Below, piece after piece: positions 7,345-17,044 of a stretch of DNA of 61,994 nt. Position 1 is the stretch's first letter. Each line of letters starts with the position of its first letter. A program made the position numbers and the translations under genes. This DNA comes from Methanosarcinaceae archaeon (GTDB taxonomy: Archaea; Halobacteriota; Methanosarcinia; Methanosarcinales; Methanosarcinaceae): assembly GCA_020055655.1 (NCBI GenBank), contig JAIPUR010000013.1, positions 1-61,994 on the forward strand, read 5' to 3'. The notes under the pieces were generated by a model. It saw nothing but the letters and a program-made list of their open reading frames with translations, ran no database searches and had not been told where the DNA came from.

Positions 7345-9882
7345 TTATTCAAAAACACCAACAGGCTTCATCTTAGAATCAGCAACCAGAGAAGATATAG
7401 CTATTAAAACACTCTGTTCTCCCCATTCACCAATTTCAAACTTTGTTTTCACAGGGATTATTATACCCTCCCTGCTAACAAAGGGAATTTCTGAGTGAGA
7501 AGATTTGCCTTCAAGGATCTCATCAAGGGTAGAGAGCACATCATCTTCCCATCCTTCAGGATATAATTCAAGAAAATCATTCATGACAATATCTTTACTG
7601 GAATAATTCAGATTAGTCTGCAAGGATTTATTGACATGCAATATCTTACCCTGCATATCTATTATAAAGATCAATTCATCAAGAGCGTCCAAAAGTGAGC
7701 TCATGTGCATTTTACTTTTTTCCACCACAGAATCATTATCCACAAGGGCGATAATAGAAGCAGCCTGACCTGCAACTGTCTCTATCAGATTTCGTGAATT
7801 AGCAGGGATCTCCAGATCGCTACTAGAACCAAATATCATTGCCCCCACAATATCATCATTGTATTTTACCGGTATGAAAGCCATGGCCTGAAGTTCCTCA
7901 TGACCAATTCCGCCTTTGATCATCGTATTAAGCTCGGAAAAATTCTTGTAAACCGGATATCCTGTCATAAACATGCGGTAGATAATTGTATTTTCACTAA
8001 AATGCGATAATTTATCTGTAAAATTCTGGGAAAAGCCCTGATGTGCAACAAGATTCATATCGCCTGTCACATCATCTACAAGATAAATAGCTCCATTATC
8101 TATCTTTTTAGACTCAAGTGTGAAATTAAGAAGTCTGTCAAAACTTCCATGCAGGTCTTCTGAAACTTCCACAGTATTATCAAGGTCACATTCCAGGCGC
8201 ATGAACCTGTTAGTTTGCTTCCTTTCAGTTATATCTACAACTATTCCCTGCAAATAATCCAGATCACCACTAATATTATAATGGAAAAGAGTTCTTTCAT
8301 CGACCCACCTTACCTCGCCTGATCTTGTCAATATACGGTATTCCTGACTAAAGTCAGAAAAACCATCTTTTGAAGCTCTGGCGACTTCCTGCCGCACTTT
8401 TTCCAGATCAGAAGGATGGATTATATCACCATATATTAGTTTGCCAGAGATGAAATCATTAACGCTATAGCCAAACTGTGAGATATTCTCCGACACAAAT
8501 TCCACCGGCCAGTCTTTTTCAGGATTCCACAAAAAAACAATAGCAGGACTTGAACTCATGACAGATTCAAGTACCCTTCGCATTTTCATTGCCTGGATCA
8601 TTATGTCACTTGTGTTCTTATATTGTATAAGTTTCCACATACCTTCAGCAAGCAGTGACAACTGATTGATATCAGATTCATCATAATCCTGTTCTTTATT
8701 TGCCACGCTTATCACAGCAACTATCTGATCATTCTCGAAAACGGGTGCCGTAGCATGTCGGAACAAATGTTGACCTGCTGATTCAGGATAAGTTACAAAC
8801 TGCATCTCAGAAACAAGATGCCTGTTCTCAATAACGGGTTTCCGGGACTTTGTGACTTCACCCCAGAAACCTGCAGGCCTTAAAGGCAAAATTGAAGGAG
8901 AATCAGAAGGAGCAGTGATAGATAATTCGGAAGGCCACTGGTATGTTTCCAGAACATTCTCATCTTCATTCAAAAACTCAAGGAAACCAAACTTACTGCC
9001 CGTAAGTTCTACTGCCTTTTCTATTGTGAACTCTGCTATGTCATATAATACAGCATCCTGCATCTCATACAGTTCAAGCAGTGCTTTCAGGCGCAATTCA
9101 TTCAAACGAAGTGTCTTTTCAGCCCTTACATGCTCCCCAATATCCTCCATAATACCTATGCCGCCTATCAAAGAACCATCATCTGACATAATAGGGGTAA
9201 AACTGGATATAACTAGAACCTGCTTTCCACTTATTGATGAAATGTAATCCCCTTCAAAGTGGCCTGTTCTGCCCAGGAAAACCATTTCTACAGCTTCTGC
9301 CAGTTTGGGATCATCCAGTGAATTGAGGATATCAAAGCCAACGATATCCTTTATTGGGGAACCGACGATCTTGGCAAAGCTCTCATTACAATGAGTTATC
9401 ACACCATTTTCATCAAAATATATTATGCCTACAGGCGATTGCTCAAAAATAACCTGATATTTCTTATCTGTCTCTAAAAGCTGTCTCTCAGTCTTTTCAA
9501 GTTCGGTATTATCAATGATTATACCCTGAAAATGACTTATCTTACCGTCTTCATCCCGCTGGATAAAGGACCTCTCAGTAACCCATCGTATGTTCCCGGG
9601 TTTTGTAATGATCCTGTAATTAAGGGAAAAATATGAAGCATTCTTCTTTTCAGAAACCTTTTTGACCTCTATATCGATCCTGTCAAGATCATCCGGATGC
9701 AATATATGCCCATAATCCAATTTACCGGAAATAAAATCTTCAGGAGTATAACCGAACTGGATAACGTTATTTGATACGGATTCTACTGGCCAGTTAGCCT
9801 CTGCCTTCCATAAAAAAGAGACAACTGGGCTACTGTTATACACATTTTCTAATTTCTTTTTGAGTAGATTAGCATCAAGCAT
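7345..9882 (-). CDS. PAS/GAF multi-domain sensor protein without kinase domain
   Basis: An 845-residue soluble sensor. Visible modules: PAS (about 10-130, with FLWKAEANWPVESVSNN), PAS (135-255), GAF (262-425), PAS (430-560, a near repeat of the first), GAF (570-720) and PAS (725-840). It ends without a HisKA, HATPase, DNA-binding or output domain, so it must signal through a partner or be a truncated kinase relative. The first GAF resembles the third GAF of the kinase at 53516-56851 but lacks the cysteine seen there. Start ATG at 9882, preceded by AT-rich sequence. Its place between mttB and pylT suggests, but does not show, a role in methylamine-dependent regulation. Confidence 0.85.
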   Translation of the reverse strand: MLDANLLKKKLENVYNSSPVVSFLWKAEANWPVESVSNNVIQFGYTPEDFISGKLDYGHILHPDDLDRIDIEVKKVSEKKNASYFSLNYRIITKPGNIRWVTERSFIQRDEDGKISHFQGIIIDNTELEKTERQLLETDKKYQVIFEQSPVGIIYFDENGVITHCNESFAKIVGSPIKDIVGFDILNSLDDPKLAEAVEMVFLGRTGHFEGDYISSISGKQVLVISSFTPIMSDDGSLIGGIGIMEDIGEHVRAEKTLRLNELRLKALLELYEMQDAVLYDIAEFTIEKAVELTGSKFGFLEFLNEDENVLETYQWPSELSITAPSDSPSILPLRPAGFWGEVTKSRKPVIENRHLVSEMQFVTYPESAGQHLFRHATAPVFENDQIVAVISVANKEQDYDESDINQLSLLAEGMWKLIQYKNTSDIMIQAMKMRRVLESVMSSSPAIVFLWNPEKDWPVEFVSENISQFGYSVNDFISGKLIYGDIIHPSDLEKVRQEVARASKDGFSDFSQEYRILTRSGEVRWVDERTLFHYNISGDLDYLQGIVVDITERKQTNRFMRLECDLDNTVEVSEDLHGSFDRLLNFTLESKKIDNGAIYLVDDVTGDMNLVAHQGFSQNFTDKLSHFSENTIIYRMFMTGYPVYKNFSELNTMIKGGIGHEELQAMAFIPVKYNDDIVGAMIFGSSSDLEIPANSRNLIETVAGQAASIIALVDNDSVVEKSKMHMSSLLDALDELIFIIDMQGKILHVNKSLQTNLNYSSKDIVMNDFLELYPEGWEDDVLSTLDEILEGKSSHSEIPFVSREGIIIPVKTKFEIGEWGEQSVLIAISSLVADSKMKPVGVFE

Positions 9883-10080
9883 ATTTTTACCGTAAATATT
9901 TTACTTATAAATTATACTCCACTAAATTTAGAGATTAGTCCTATACAAGACAGCCACCCTATATATTTTGCGAAACGAGTAAATTAAATAAATTTTTAAC
10001 ATAAAATAAAAAAATTACCATGTGAAAAGAAGAAAATGAAAAATAAAGCTTATCATTATGCTTTTGAGCACAATGACATT

Positions 10081-10152
10081 TGGCGGAAACCCCGGGAATT
10101 CAACCCGGCTGAACGGATTTAGAGTCCATTTGATCAACCTGATCAGATTTCC
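10081..10152 (-). tRNA. pylT: tRNA-Pyl (anticodon CUA), pylT
   Basis: A 72-base tRNA including an encoded CCA end. The acceptor stem GGAAATC pairs with GGTTTCC (one G-U pair). One base separates the acceptor and D stems. The D stem GATC/GATC encloses a five-base loop. The anticodon stem has six pairs, with CTA at 10120-10122. The variable region is three bases, and the T stem CCGGG/CCCGG closes a seven-base loop. These are the hallmarks of archaeal tRNA-Pyl. A TATA box (TATATATAAT, 10191-10200, read on the minus strand) gives it its own promoter. It lies 7 kb from pylS and on the opposite strand, not directly upstream as in Methanosarcina. Confidence 0.97.
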
Positions 10153-10317
10153 ATTCAGATATTGACTATATTCACTATTCCAGTTATGCATATATATAAT
10201 TTTCTGATGATGATTGATATTCATTAACTATAGCACCCCACGATGTTGCTTTCTTTGTGAAATGAGAAAACAGAGAGATATCCTTTTATAGAGAATACCA
10301 ACTCCCATGATCTTCAT

Positions 10318-12252
10318 TCAGGATAATCCACCTTCATTCTTCGGAAGTCCAATACCCAGGAAGAACAATCTGGTTTCAATAGGCAAGCCTCCGCTGTCAT
10401 CCATCATCACGTCCTCACGTTTAATACCAATATCAATATCAGCATATTCAATACCAGAATCCATCATATAATCAAGAACCAGTTTCTTACCAAGATCTTT
10501 AGCATACTCCATAGCTTCCGCATGACTTGGATGCTCAGCCCTACCCTCCGGAGAAAATACCAGCACTGATCTATCAGACTTATTATAAGAAGGCCTTACC
10601 AGAATCTCTATTCGTTTAACGCCTTTGCCTACCAAAGCACCCACTGCGTTTCCCACTTCAGCATGTTTGGGGACTATGATCTGAGAATCGATGAGATTGC
10701 CAAGCTCATCTACATAAGAAGCAACCGGTCCACCCAGCAATACCACTGGAACATTGGACTTGAGCTGTGAGACATAATCCCCTCTTATCATTTTTTCGAT
10801 CTGGGGCTTGTCCACATCCCTGAACATGAAACCCATCAGTGCAGTAGCCATATTGACAGCTACCTCCTCCTTGATCTTCCTGCATATTTCATATTCATCC
10901 ATAGGAGTGAGTCTTGAGAGGATCTTTGCACCTACCAGTGAAGCTTCACTGTTCCACTGGTCATATTCATCCAATACATGCAAAGCATCTGTTGGAGTGA
11001 AGCCAATGGCTTGAATCAGTCTCTTTTGAATAAGGGAATCTATGTGTTCCGTAGATACAGGCCTGCCAAATTTCCAGAATATATCGTTGATAGAAACAGG
11101 ATCTTCACCCATCATTGAAAGTATATCTTTCCCATATTCACTCAAAGAAGAGCTATCCTTACCAGTCTTCACAAAGAATTTGGTAGGTTGGATATTTTCC
11201 TCAAGTTGCACCTTTGAAGGAGTCCGACCTGATCTTAGCTGCTCCATAAAACCAGGATACTGCACAGCTGCCAGGCAAAGCGGTATCACCCTTCTGGGTC
11301 CAACATTGATCTTACGATTCTTTACCCATACGTGACTATCACCACCCATAGCAGAGGTTTCCATTCGAATGGCTTTGACCTTGGTATGCCATCCTCCAAC
11401 TACAGCACCAGTGTCAACGAGTTCAGGAAAACCATCATAATTTAAAGAAACATCCGTACTGGTACCTCCAACGTCAATGACTGCGCAAGTATCAGTTTCT
11501 GCAAGGAATGATGCACCCATAAGACTGGCAGCAGGACCTGAAAATACAGATTCGATCGGTTTTTCCATTGCCTCCTCGATGCTTATGACAGATCCATCAC
11601 ACTTGAGCATCATTACTCTGGCATCAATACCTCTTTTTTGAATATCTGAAACAATAGAATCTATGAACTCTTTAGCTATGGGTATCAATTGCCCATTAAG
11701 ATAAGCAGTGACACCTCTGTCATAAGCACCCAGGTCCTGTGAAAGTTCATGACCACAAACAACAGGGAAACCCGTCATTTCGGTGATTAGAGCCTTCACC
11801 CTGAGCTCATGATCAGGATTTCTGATACTGAAATAAGAAGAAACAGCAAAGGCGGATACCCTGTGCCGGACCTTTTCAACATATTCCCGGACAGCGTCAA
11901 TATCCAGAAGTTCATCCTCCGTACCACTTATAGTATGTCCGCCCTCGACAACCGTGTACTCATCAATGGAAGTGACTTCAGGTAAAATGTGTTTGCCCAC
12001 CAGAATAAGCGCCACAGGGTATCCGGTTTTCTCAAGTATAGTATTTGTCGCAAGAGTGGTGGAAACAGAAACAAGCTTGACATCAGGAAGATATTCACTA
12101 TCAAGACCATCAATAGCATTTTCAATACCCGTTAAAAGATCAGGATAGGTTGTCAAAGCTTTATTTGAATCAACGACTTCCCTATCCGAGTTCCTGACGA
12201 TCACAGCATCTGTGTAAGTTCCTCCAGCATCTATTCCAAGGCTATATTGCAT
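10318..12252 (-). CDS. Hydantoinase/oxoprolinase-like ASKHA ATPase, copy 1
   Basis: A 644-residue protein of the HyuA (hydantoinase A/oxoprolinase) family. The N-terminus GIDAGGTYTDAVI is the phosphate-1 loop of the actin/Hsp70-like ATPase fold. Further motifs are VSTTLATN, the family signature GHELSQDLGAYDRGVTAYLN (about 165-185) and a second phosphate loop VIDVGGTSTDVSL (about 260). A GGDSHVWVKN block and a long C-terminal domain follow. No HyuB partner is nearby, so true hydantoin hydrolysis is doubtful. It lies 15 bases after its paralogue and 165 bases before pylT on the same strand. A role in ATP-driven maintenance of the methylamine system is inference from location. Start ATG at 12252. 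Confidence 0.85.
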   Translation of the reverse strand: MQYSLGIDAGGTYTDAVIVRNSDREVVDSNKALTTYPDLLTGIENAIDGLDSEYLPDVKLVSVSTTLATNTILEKTGYPVALILVGKHILPEVTSIDEYTVVEGGHTISGTEDELLDIDAVREYVEKVRHRVSAFAVSSYFSIRNPDHELRVKALITEMTGFPVVCGHELSQDLGAYDRGVTAYLNGQLIPIAKEFIDSIVSDIQKRGIDARVMMLKCDGSVISIEEAMEKPIESVFSGPAASLMGASFLAETDTCAVIDVGGTSTDVSLNYDGFPELVDTGAVVGGWHTKVKAIRMETSAMGGDSHVWVKNRKINVGPRRVIPLCLAAVQYPGFMEQLRSGRTPSKVQLEENIQPTKFFVKTGKDSSSLSEYGKDILSMMGEDPVSINDIFWKFGRPVSTEHIDSLIQKRLIQAIGFTPTDALHVLDEYDQWNSEASLVGAKILSRLTPMDEYEICRKIKEEVAVNMATALMGFMFRDVDKPQIEKMIRGDYVSQLKSNVPVVLLGGPVASYVDELGNLIDSQIIVPKHAEVGNAVGALVGKGVKRIEILVRPSYNKSDRSVLVFSPEGRAEHPSHAEAMEYAKDLGKKLVLDYMMDSGIEYADIDIGIKREDVMMDDSGGLPIETRLFFLGIGLPKNEGGLS

Positions 12253-12267
12253 ATTTATCCCTTCCTT

Positions 12268-14211
12268 TTATTTAGATAATACTTTTCTTGATTCTCCAAT
12301 TCCCAGGAAACTTAATCGTGTCTCAAGAGGGACTCCCACATCTTGCACATGAATATCCTTCCTTTTCATATCGATCGTTATATCATTTCCATCCAGACCT
12401 GAATCCGCCATATAATCCAGAACCAGTTTATTGCCTATCCTTTCACCAAATTCAAGAGCTTCATGATGAGAGGAGAATTCATTTCTTCCCCCTGGGAAAA
12501 ATGTAACAAAAGATTTGGAACGCAGGTTGTATTTAGATTCACTATAATTGGCCTTTATAAGAACTTCAAGTCGCTTCACACCTTTACCCATGACAGCACC
12601 AAGAGCATTTCCAACATTGGCATATTCAGGAACCGATATTTCCGTATCAATAAGCTCGCCTAGCTCCTGGACATATGCAGTTACAGGCCCACCAAGCAAT
12701 ACCACAGGCATCTCCACCTTGAACCTGGCAAAGAACTTACCCTTAATTATCTTTTCTATTTCCTGTTTATCAACATCATCCAGAAGGAAAGAAACCAGAT
12801 CTAAAGCCATGTTCAGAGCAACTTTTTTCTTGACAGATAAACAGAAAACATGCTCATCCTCTCCTGCAAGATCTGAAAGTATACGTGCAGCTATCATAGC
12901 CACCTCCCTATCCCATTGCTCATATTCACCCAAAACATGCAATGCATCGGTAGGAGTGAAACCTATGGCATGTATCAACCTTTTCGTAATAAGCCGATCA
13001 AGGACCCCGGGATTTGGAAAGTGATCCTTATCCCAGTATATCTCACTTACAGTAAGAGGTACTTCACCTATCCTATCAAACAATTCCTGTTCATTTGGAG
13101 TAAGTTCCACGTCCTGCACACCGGATCTTACAAAAAGCTTGGTAGCTTGCAGATTCTCACCTATCTGATTGGGCAGGATCACCTGACCTTTCAGGAGCTT
13201 GCCTTTTATCTCAGGGTATATGGTAGATGCAAGACAGAGTGGCACCACCCTTCGGGGACCAATATTTATTTTGTGGTTCTTAACCCAGACATGACTATCT
13301 CCACCCATGGCAGAAGTCTCCATCTTGATAGCTTTCACCTTCGTAGCCCATCCCCCTACAACAGCTCCTGATTCAGAAAGTTCCGGCAAACCCTTGTACA
13401 TCAGGGAAACATCCGTGCTTGTACCACCCACATCGATCATGGCACAGCTCTCAAAGCCTGAAAGATGGGATGCACCCACAAGACTTGCTGCAGGACCTGA
13501 AAAAATAGATTCTATCGGCTTATTCACAGCTTCCTGGATACTCACCACAGAGCCATCACATTTGAGCATCATGACCTTAGATTCAATGTTCCTTCTGCGG
13601 ATCTCTCCAACAACGGTATCCATAAAATGTTTCGTTACCGGTATAAGGCGGGCATTCAGATAAGCTGTCACACCTCTCTCATATGCACCCAGATCCTGTG
13701 AGAGTTCATGGCTACAGACCACGGGCAATCCACTAAGATCAGTTATTAGCTGTTTTGTTTGAACTTCATGTTCCGAGTTTCGAATACTAAAATATGAGGA
13801 TACTGCAAATGCAGAAACTTTATTCTTCATGCTTAGCACGAAGCTCTGGATACTATCGACATCCAGTGGACACACCTCATTACCTGCGCTATTGTGTCCC
13901 CCATTGACCCGAATAAAGTGTTCTATTCCAGCACTATTTGGAATATCAGTTTCATTTATTATTATCAGAGCAACAGGATAACCAGTACCTTCAAGTACAC
14001 TATTGGTTGCCAGGGTTGTGGAAACAGAAGTGAACTGCACATTATCAAGCTTGCTCTTATCCAAAGCATCGAGAACGTTTCTGATCCCTGTGAGAAGATC
14101 AGGATATGTGGTCAATGATTTATTTGCATCTATCACCTTGCCATCGGAATCCCGAATTATCACGGCATCCGTATAAGTACCACCTGCATCGATTCCTAAA
14201 CTATAATGCAT
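12268..14211 (-). CDS. Hydantoinase/oxoprolinase-like ASKHA ATPase, copy 2
   Basis: A 647-residue paralogue of the following gene, similar along the whole length, with the same motifs: GIDAGGTYTDAVI, VSTTLATN, HELSQDLGAYERGVTAYLN, MIDVGGTSTDVSL and GGDSHVWVKN. It is the first of the pair to be transcribed. ATG at 14211 has an SD-like GGGATGAT. The two copies have clearly diverged (for example at the start of the C-terminal domain), so the duplication is not recent. As with copy 1, no B subunit is present and the substrate is unknown. The hydantoinase name reflects family membership only. Confidence 0.85.
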   Translation of the reverse strand: MHYSLGIDAGGTYTDAVIIRDSDGKVIDANKSLTTYPDLLTGIRNVLDALDKSKLDNVQFTSVSTTLATNSVLEGTGYPVALIIINETDIPNSAGIEHFIRVNGGHNSAGNEVCPLDVDSIQSFVLSMKNKVSAFAVSSYFSIRNSEHEVQTKQLITDLSGLPVVCSHELSQDLGAYERGVTAYLNARLIPVTKHFMDTVVGEIRRRNIESKVMMLKCDGSVVSIQEAVNKPIESIFSGPAASLVGASHLSGFESCAMIDVGGTSTDVSLMYKGLPELSESGAVVGGWATKVKAIKMETSAMGGDSHVWVKNHKINIGPRRVVPLCLASTIYPEIKGKLLKGQVILPNQIGENLQATKLFVRSGVQDVELTPNEQELFDRIGEVPLTVSEIYWDKDHFPNPGVLDRLITKRLIHAIGFTPTDALHVLGEYEQWDREVAMIAARILSDLAGEDEHVFCLSVKKKVALNMALDLVSFLLDDVDKQEIEKIIKGKFFARFKVEMPVVLLGGPVTAYVQELGELIDTEISVPEYANVGNALGAVMGKGVKRLEVLIKANYSESKYNLRSKSFVTFFPGGRNEFSSHHEALEFGERIGNKLVLDYMADSGLDGNDITIDMKRKDIHVQDVGVPLETRLSFLGIGESRKVLSK

Positions 14212-14656
14212 TGATTATCATCCCTAATAATTTAGTTAAAACTTAATTTTGAATTTTTACTTTTGCGGACTGTGAACAAATAGCAAAAAGATGCCTTGTG
14301 CAGTAATCCCAATAGCTTGGATATATGAAATGAATATTGTTAACCTAAAACTTAATGAATGGCTATTACATATATATTTTTGTATACATGATTGTGAGTA
14401 CATATGAAATAAAAAGTATACTTTTAAGAAAATAAGTAGCTAGATATTGTTTTTGCAGAAGGTAACAACATGAACATCTACTTCCAAGTACAGTAAAATA
14501 TATAACTGTTAATTTTTTTAAACCCTATTTTAATAAAACAAATGGAATATAATAAAAGAACTAATATTAATCAAATTTATCTTACTGATTTCAACAATAG
14601 AGGAAGTAAGCCAGCGATGACAGGTCGCTGGCCATACTCAATTATATTTTCAGAGC
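14212..14656. other. Intergenic region between mtmB and the HyuA pair
   Basis: About 445 very AT-rich bases. It contains the upstream region of the HyuA-like operon, with several TATA-like runs around 14367-14420, and the mtmB terminator hairpin listed separately. I see no credible gene. Confidence 0.4.
14610..14632 (-). terminator. Hairpin terminator of mtmB
   Basis: GCCAGCGA (14610-14617) and TCGCTGGC (14625-14632) form a perfect eight-base stem with a seven-base loop, 25 bases after the mtmB stop codon. Confidence 0.6.
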
Positions 14657-16033
14657 TTAGAACACAAGTCCAAGCTCTTCAAGTTTCTTGCGTGCGCCTG
14701 CATAGATGTCGACATATTCGTCAGTTGGTGTTACTGTAGCGATGTCGTAACATTCCTGGAATCTCTTACCCTCTGGGGCGCTTGCATAGTCCTTCTCGTA
14801 GAGAGGAATGAGTTTGTGGAGGATATCATTTACCTCTGAGATATCCATGCCTGCAGTTGCCCTTGCGACCTCTCCCATCATCCTTGCTTCCATACCTGTG
14901 GTCTTGTCCTGAACAACACCCTTTGCAGCTGCCACACCGGATTGGATCTCACGGCCGGATGCTGTATCGGTCATAGATTGTGCGGACAGTTCAAGCAAGC
15001 ACATCTCGGTGCATGGTCCTGCACATGGATAGTACTGGTTACCTGAGAGCATGTCAGTGAACTCTGAGATAGTTGCACAGGTCCATCCTGCGATCTGGAG
15101 GGTCTCGCGGGTGTTGGTGGATCCCCAGCGAATGTGCACCGGTCCGTCAAGGTGCCAGCTTGCATTGCTCATTACAAATGCATTGATGTGAGTTGCAATA
15201 TCAACGATAGCAGTTTCTTCTATGCCGCCGGCATAGCCACCAAAGATAGGCATCTGCTCATCCATGATGATGTCACTGTTACCCTGATAGTGGGCCATTA
15301 CACAAATTGCGTCAAGGTCGATCTTAAGCTCATTGAGCTGGGAGACCTCGTGGCTGTCGCTGCTGAGCTGGCCACCGGCGCAGTCAGAAGCCATATTTCC
15401 CTGAGCGGACAGGGAAGTCTCAGGTCCCTATATGCCCATGCCAGGCCTTCCGGCCATTGCAGCTGCCTGTTTGATAAGCCTTGTTTCGGTCTTAGCAGCA
15501 AGGACCTCATAAGGTGTCTTTGGAATTGGTGGTTTTCCACGCACTGTCATCATGACACCATTTACGATGGTGTCGACTTCCTTCTCAAGTGCATAGCTCA
15601 TGTGGACTGGCATGAACATGTCTTCAGAGATAGGTGAACCTGTTGGACCACCCTGGGTGATAGGTCTTCTCTTGTCACCTACATTTCTCTTTCTGACATT
15701 GACAGCGTCTCTGCCAGTACCAAGTGTGAATTCTTTCTGGACATTGTTGAGAGCATCCCATATCTCGTCCTCTGTGTATTTTACAATACGACTTGTGTCG
15801 GTACAGTAGATACCACAGTCCAGAAGCATCTCGAAACCTGCCTTGAACAGGTTTTCCATCATATCTTTGTCAGTAGGAACGAACTCATCCTTGAAATCAA
15901 GTCCATATTTTTGCTTGAGCTCCATTGTCTTCATTGGAATGGTCATGAGGTCCCAGTCATCCTGACTTAACTTCTCACCTTTCTTTGCACGGTCATAGAA
16001 CTCAAAACAGTTCATTGATCTTGAATATGTCAT
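14657..16033 (-). CDS. mtmB: Monomethylamine:corrinoid methyltransferase MtmB (pyrrolysine protein)
   Basis: Transfers the methyl group of monomethylamine to MtmC. The frame has an amber TAG at 15428-15430, codon 202, the position where pyrrolysine was located in Methanosarcina barkeri MtmB. The sequence before it (AMAGRPGMGI) and after it (GPETSLSAQGN) is typical. Total length is 458 residues. Start ATG at 16033 with SD AAGGAGG. It follows mtmC by 12 bases, and a terminator hairpin closes the operon. Methylamine bound to the pyrrolysine ring is presented to the cobalt of MtmC in the known mechanism. Confidence 0.97.
15397..15416 (-). promoter_or_regulatory. PYLIS-like stem-loop after the mtmB amber codon
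   Basis: TTCCCTG (15397-15403) pairs with CAGGGAA (15410-15416) around a six-base loop, beginning about 12 bases after the TAG on the mtmB message. It matches the place of the proposed PYLIS element, which in experiments is helpful but not essential for amber readthrough. Confidence 0.5.
15428..15430 (-). other. In-frame amber codon read as pyrrolysine in mtmB
   Basis: TAG on the minus strand at codon 202 of mtmB, the classical pyrrolysine site, with MtmB similarity continuing in the same frame on both sides. Confidence 0.95.
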
Positions 16034-16045
16034 ATCTATTCCTCC

Positions 16046-16696
16046 TTAGCTCATAAGTTCAAGGGCAACACGGGATGCATCTGCTGCATTTTCTGCTGTT
16101 GCATCTGCTCCGATCTCATCGATCCAGCCCTGGGATACAGGTGCTCCACCGAACATGATCTTAACGTCATCTCTGAGACCTTCTTCCTTGAGTAACTCTA
16201 CTGTGTCTTTCTGACCAAGCATGGATGTTGTCATGAGTGCTGAACCTACAAGCACCATCTTCTGACCTTTAAGCTTGACAACTTCGTCAAGGATAGCTTC
16301 GTTTGATACATCCACCCCAAGATCAAGTATCTTGAAACCGTTTGCACCAAGCATGGTGGATACCAGACGGTGACCTATGTCGTGAATATCACCTTCCTGC
16401 ACGAAGGTGATTGCTGTACCAACGCCCTCCCCAGGCTTTTCTTCTTCAAGCAGAGGTGTAAGGATTTCCATTGCAGCGTTCATTGCCTTTGCAGACATCA
16501 TGATCTGCGGAAGGAAAATTGTTGCTTCTTCGAACTTTTCACCAACTATTCTCATGCCTACGGAAAGTCCATCATTGATGACATCGAATGCTGGGATCCC
16601 AGCATCCAGGGCTTCCTGTGTGACTACAGGACAGCCAGCAACATCCTGATTAACAATTGTATCTCTGAGTTTGTCTAAAATTTCTTGATTGGACAT
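16046..16696 (-). CDS. mtmC: Monomethylamine corrinoid protein MtmC
   Basis: A 216-residue B12-binding methyl carrier for monomethylamine. A helical cap (1-90) precedes the corrinoid domain with GDIHDIG (His105 the expected cobalt ligand) and GSALMTTSM. Start ATG at 16696 with SD GAGGT, and TATA-like sequence (CTATAAATATAAG) lies about 50-60 bases upstream. It is first in mtmC-mtmB. The first 142 coding bases are identical to the partial mtmC at 1-142, while the upstream sequences differ, showing a recent duplication or gene conversion. Confidence 0.95.
   Translation of the reverse strand: MSNQEILDKLRDTIVNQDVAGCPVVTQEALDAGIPAFDVINDGLSVGMRIVGEKFEEATIFLPQIMMSAKAMNAAMEILTPLLEEEKPGEGVGTAITFVQEGDIHDIGHRLVSTMLGANGFKILDLGVDVSNEAILDEVVKLKGQKMVLVGSALMTTSMLGQKDTVELLKEEGLRDDVKIMFGGAPVSQGWIDEIGADATAENAADASRVALELMS
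16555..16696 (-). repeat. 142-bp direct repeat shared with 1-142 (5' end of mtmC)
   Basis: Identical base for base to positions 1-142 in the same orientation, limited on one side by the start codon and on the other by the window edge. The true repeat is probably longer. The pair brackets about 16.4 kb containing mtb, mtt, pylT and mtmB genes. Confidence 0.95.
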
Positions 16697-16889
16697 TATT
16701 ATACCTCGCTACAGTAAGTAGTCAGTATCTTACTACCGGTATACTTATATTTATAGTTTTGTATAAGTAGAGATTATAATATGAACTTTAGAAGCTATGC
16801 TGTAAATTTGATTGTTCAATCCATTGTGCGAAATTACATCTCATGAATTTGCAAAAGCTTATATATTACCAATTAAGCAAATTATAGAA

Positions 16890-16900
16890 AAATATAAATA
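16890..16900 (+). promoter_or_regulatory. TATA box of the pylS operon
   Basis: AAATATAAATA on the plus strand, a good archaeal TATA box. Transcription would start near 16925, giving pylS a long leader of about 220 bases that holds two short reading frames. Confidence 0.6.
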
Positions 16901-16926
16901 GGGCGTTTTATGGAGAATATATATAT

Positions 16927-17044
16927 ATGTCGACAGCTAAACAAACATACAACTGGAAAGAAAAACCCATCCAGAAAAAATATGAGAAAATATCAGGAAA
17001 TAAATGCATACTAAATCGTAAACACAAACATAAGAGGAAAAAAT

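Noticed and set aside
8852-9247. Plus-strand frame of 131 codons within the PAS/GAF gene
   Set aside because: Serine-rich low-complexity translation, typical of the antisense of a coding region.
10318-14211. Naming the HyuA-like pair as N-methylhydantoinase
   Set aside because: The B subunit and carbamoyl-sarcosine genes are missing, so the enzyme name is not supported.
15298-15540. Frame crossing the mtmB amber region on the minus strand in another register
   Set aside because: Overlaps the well-supported MtmB reading frame completely and has no recognisable content.
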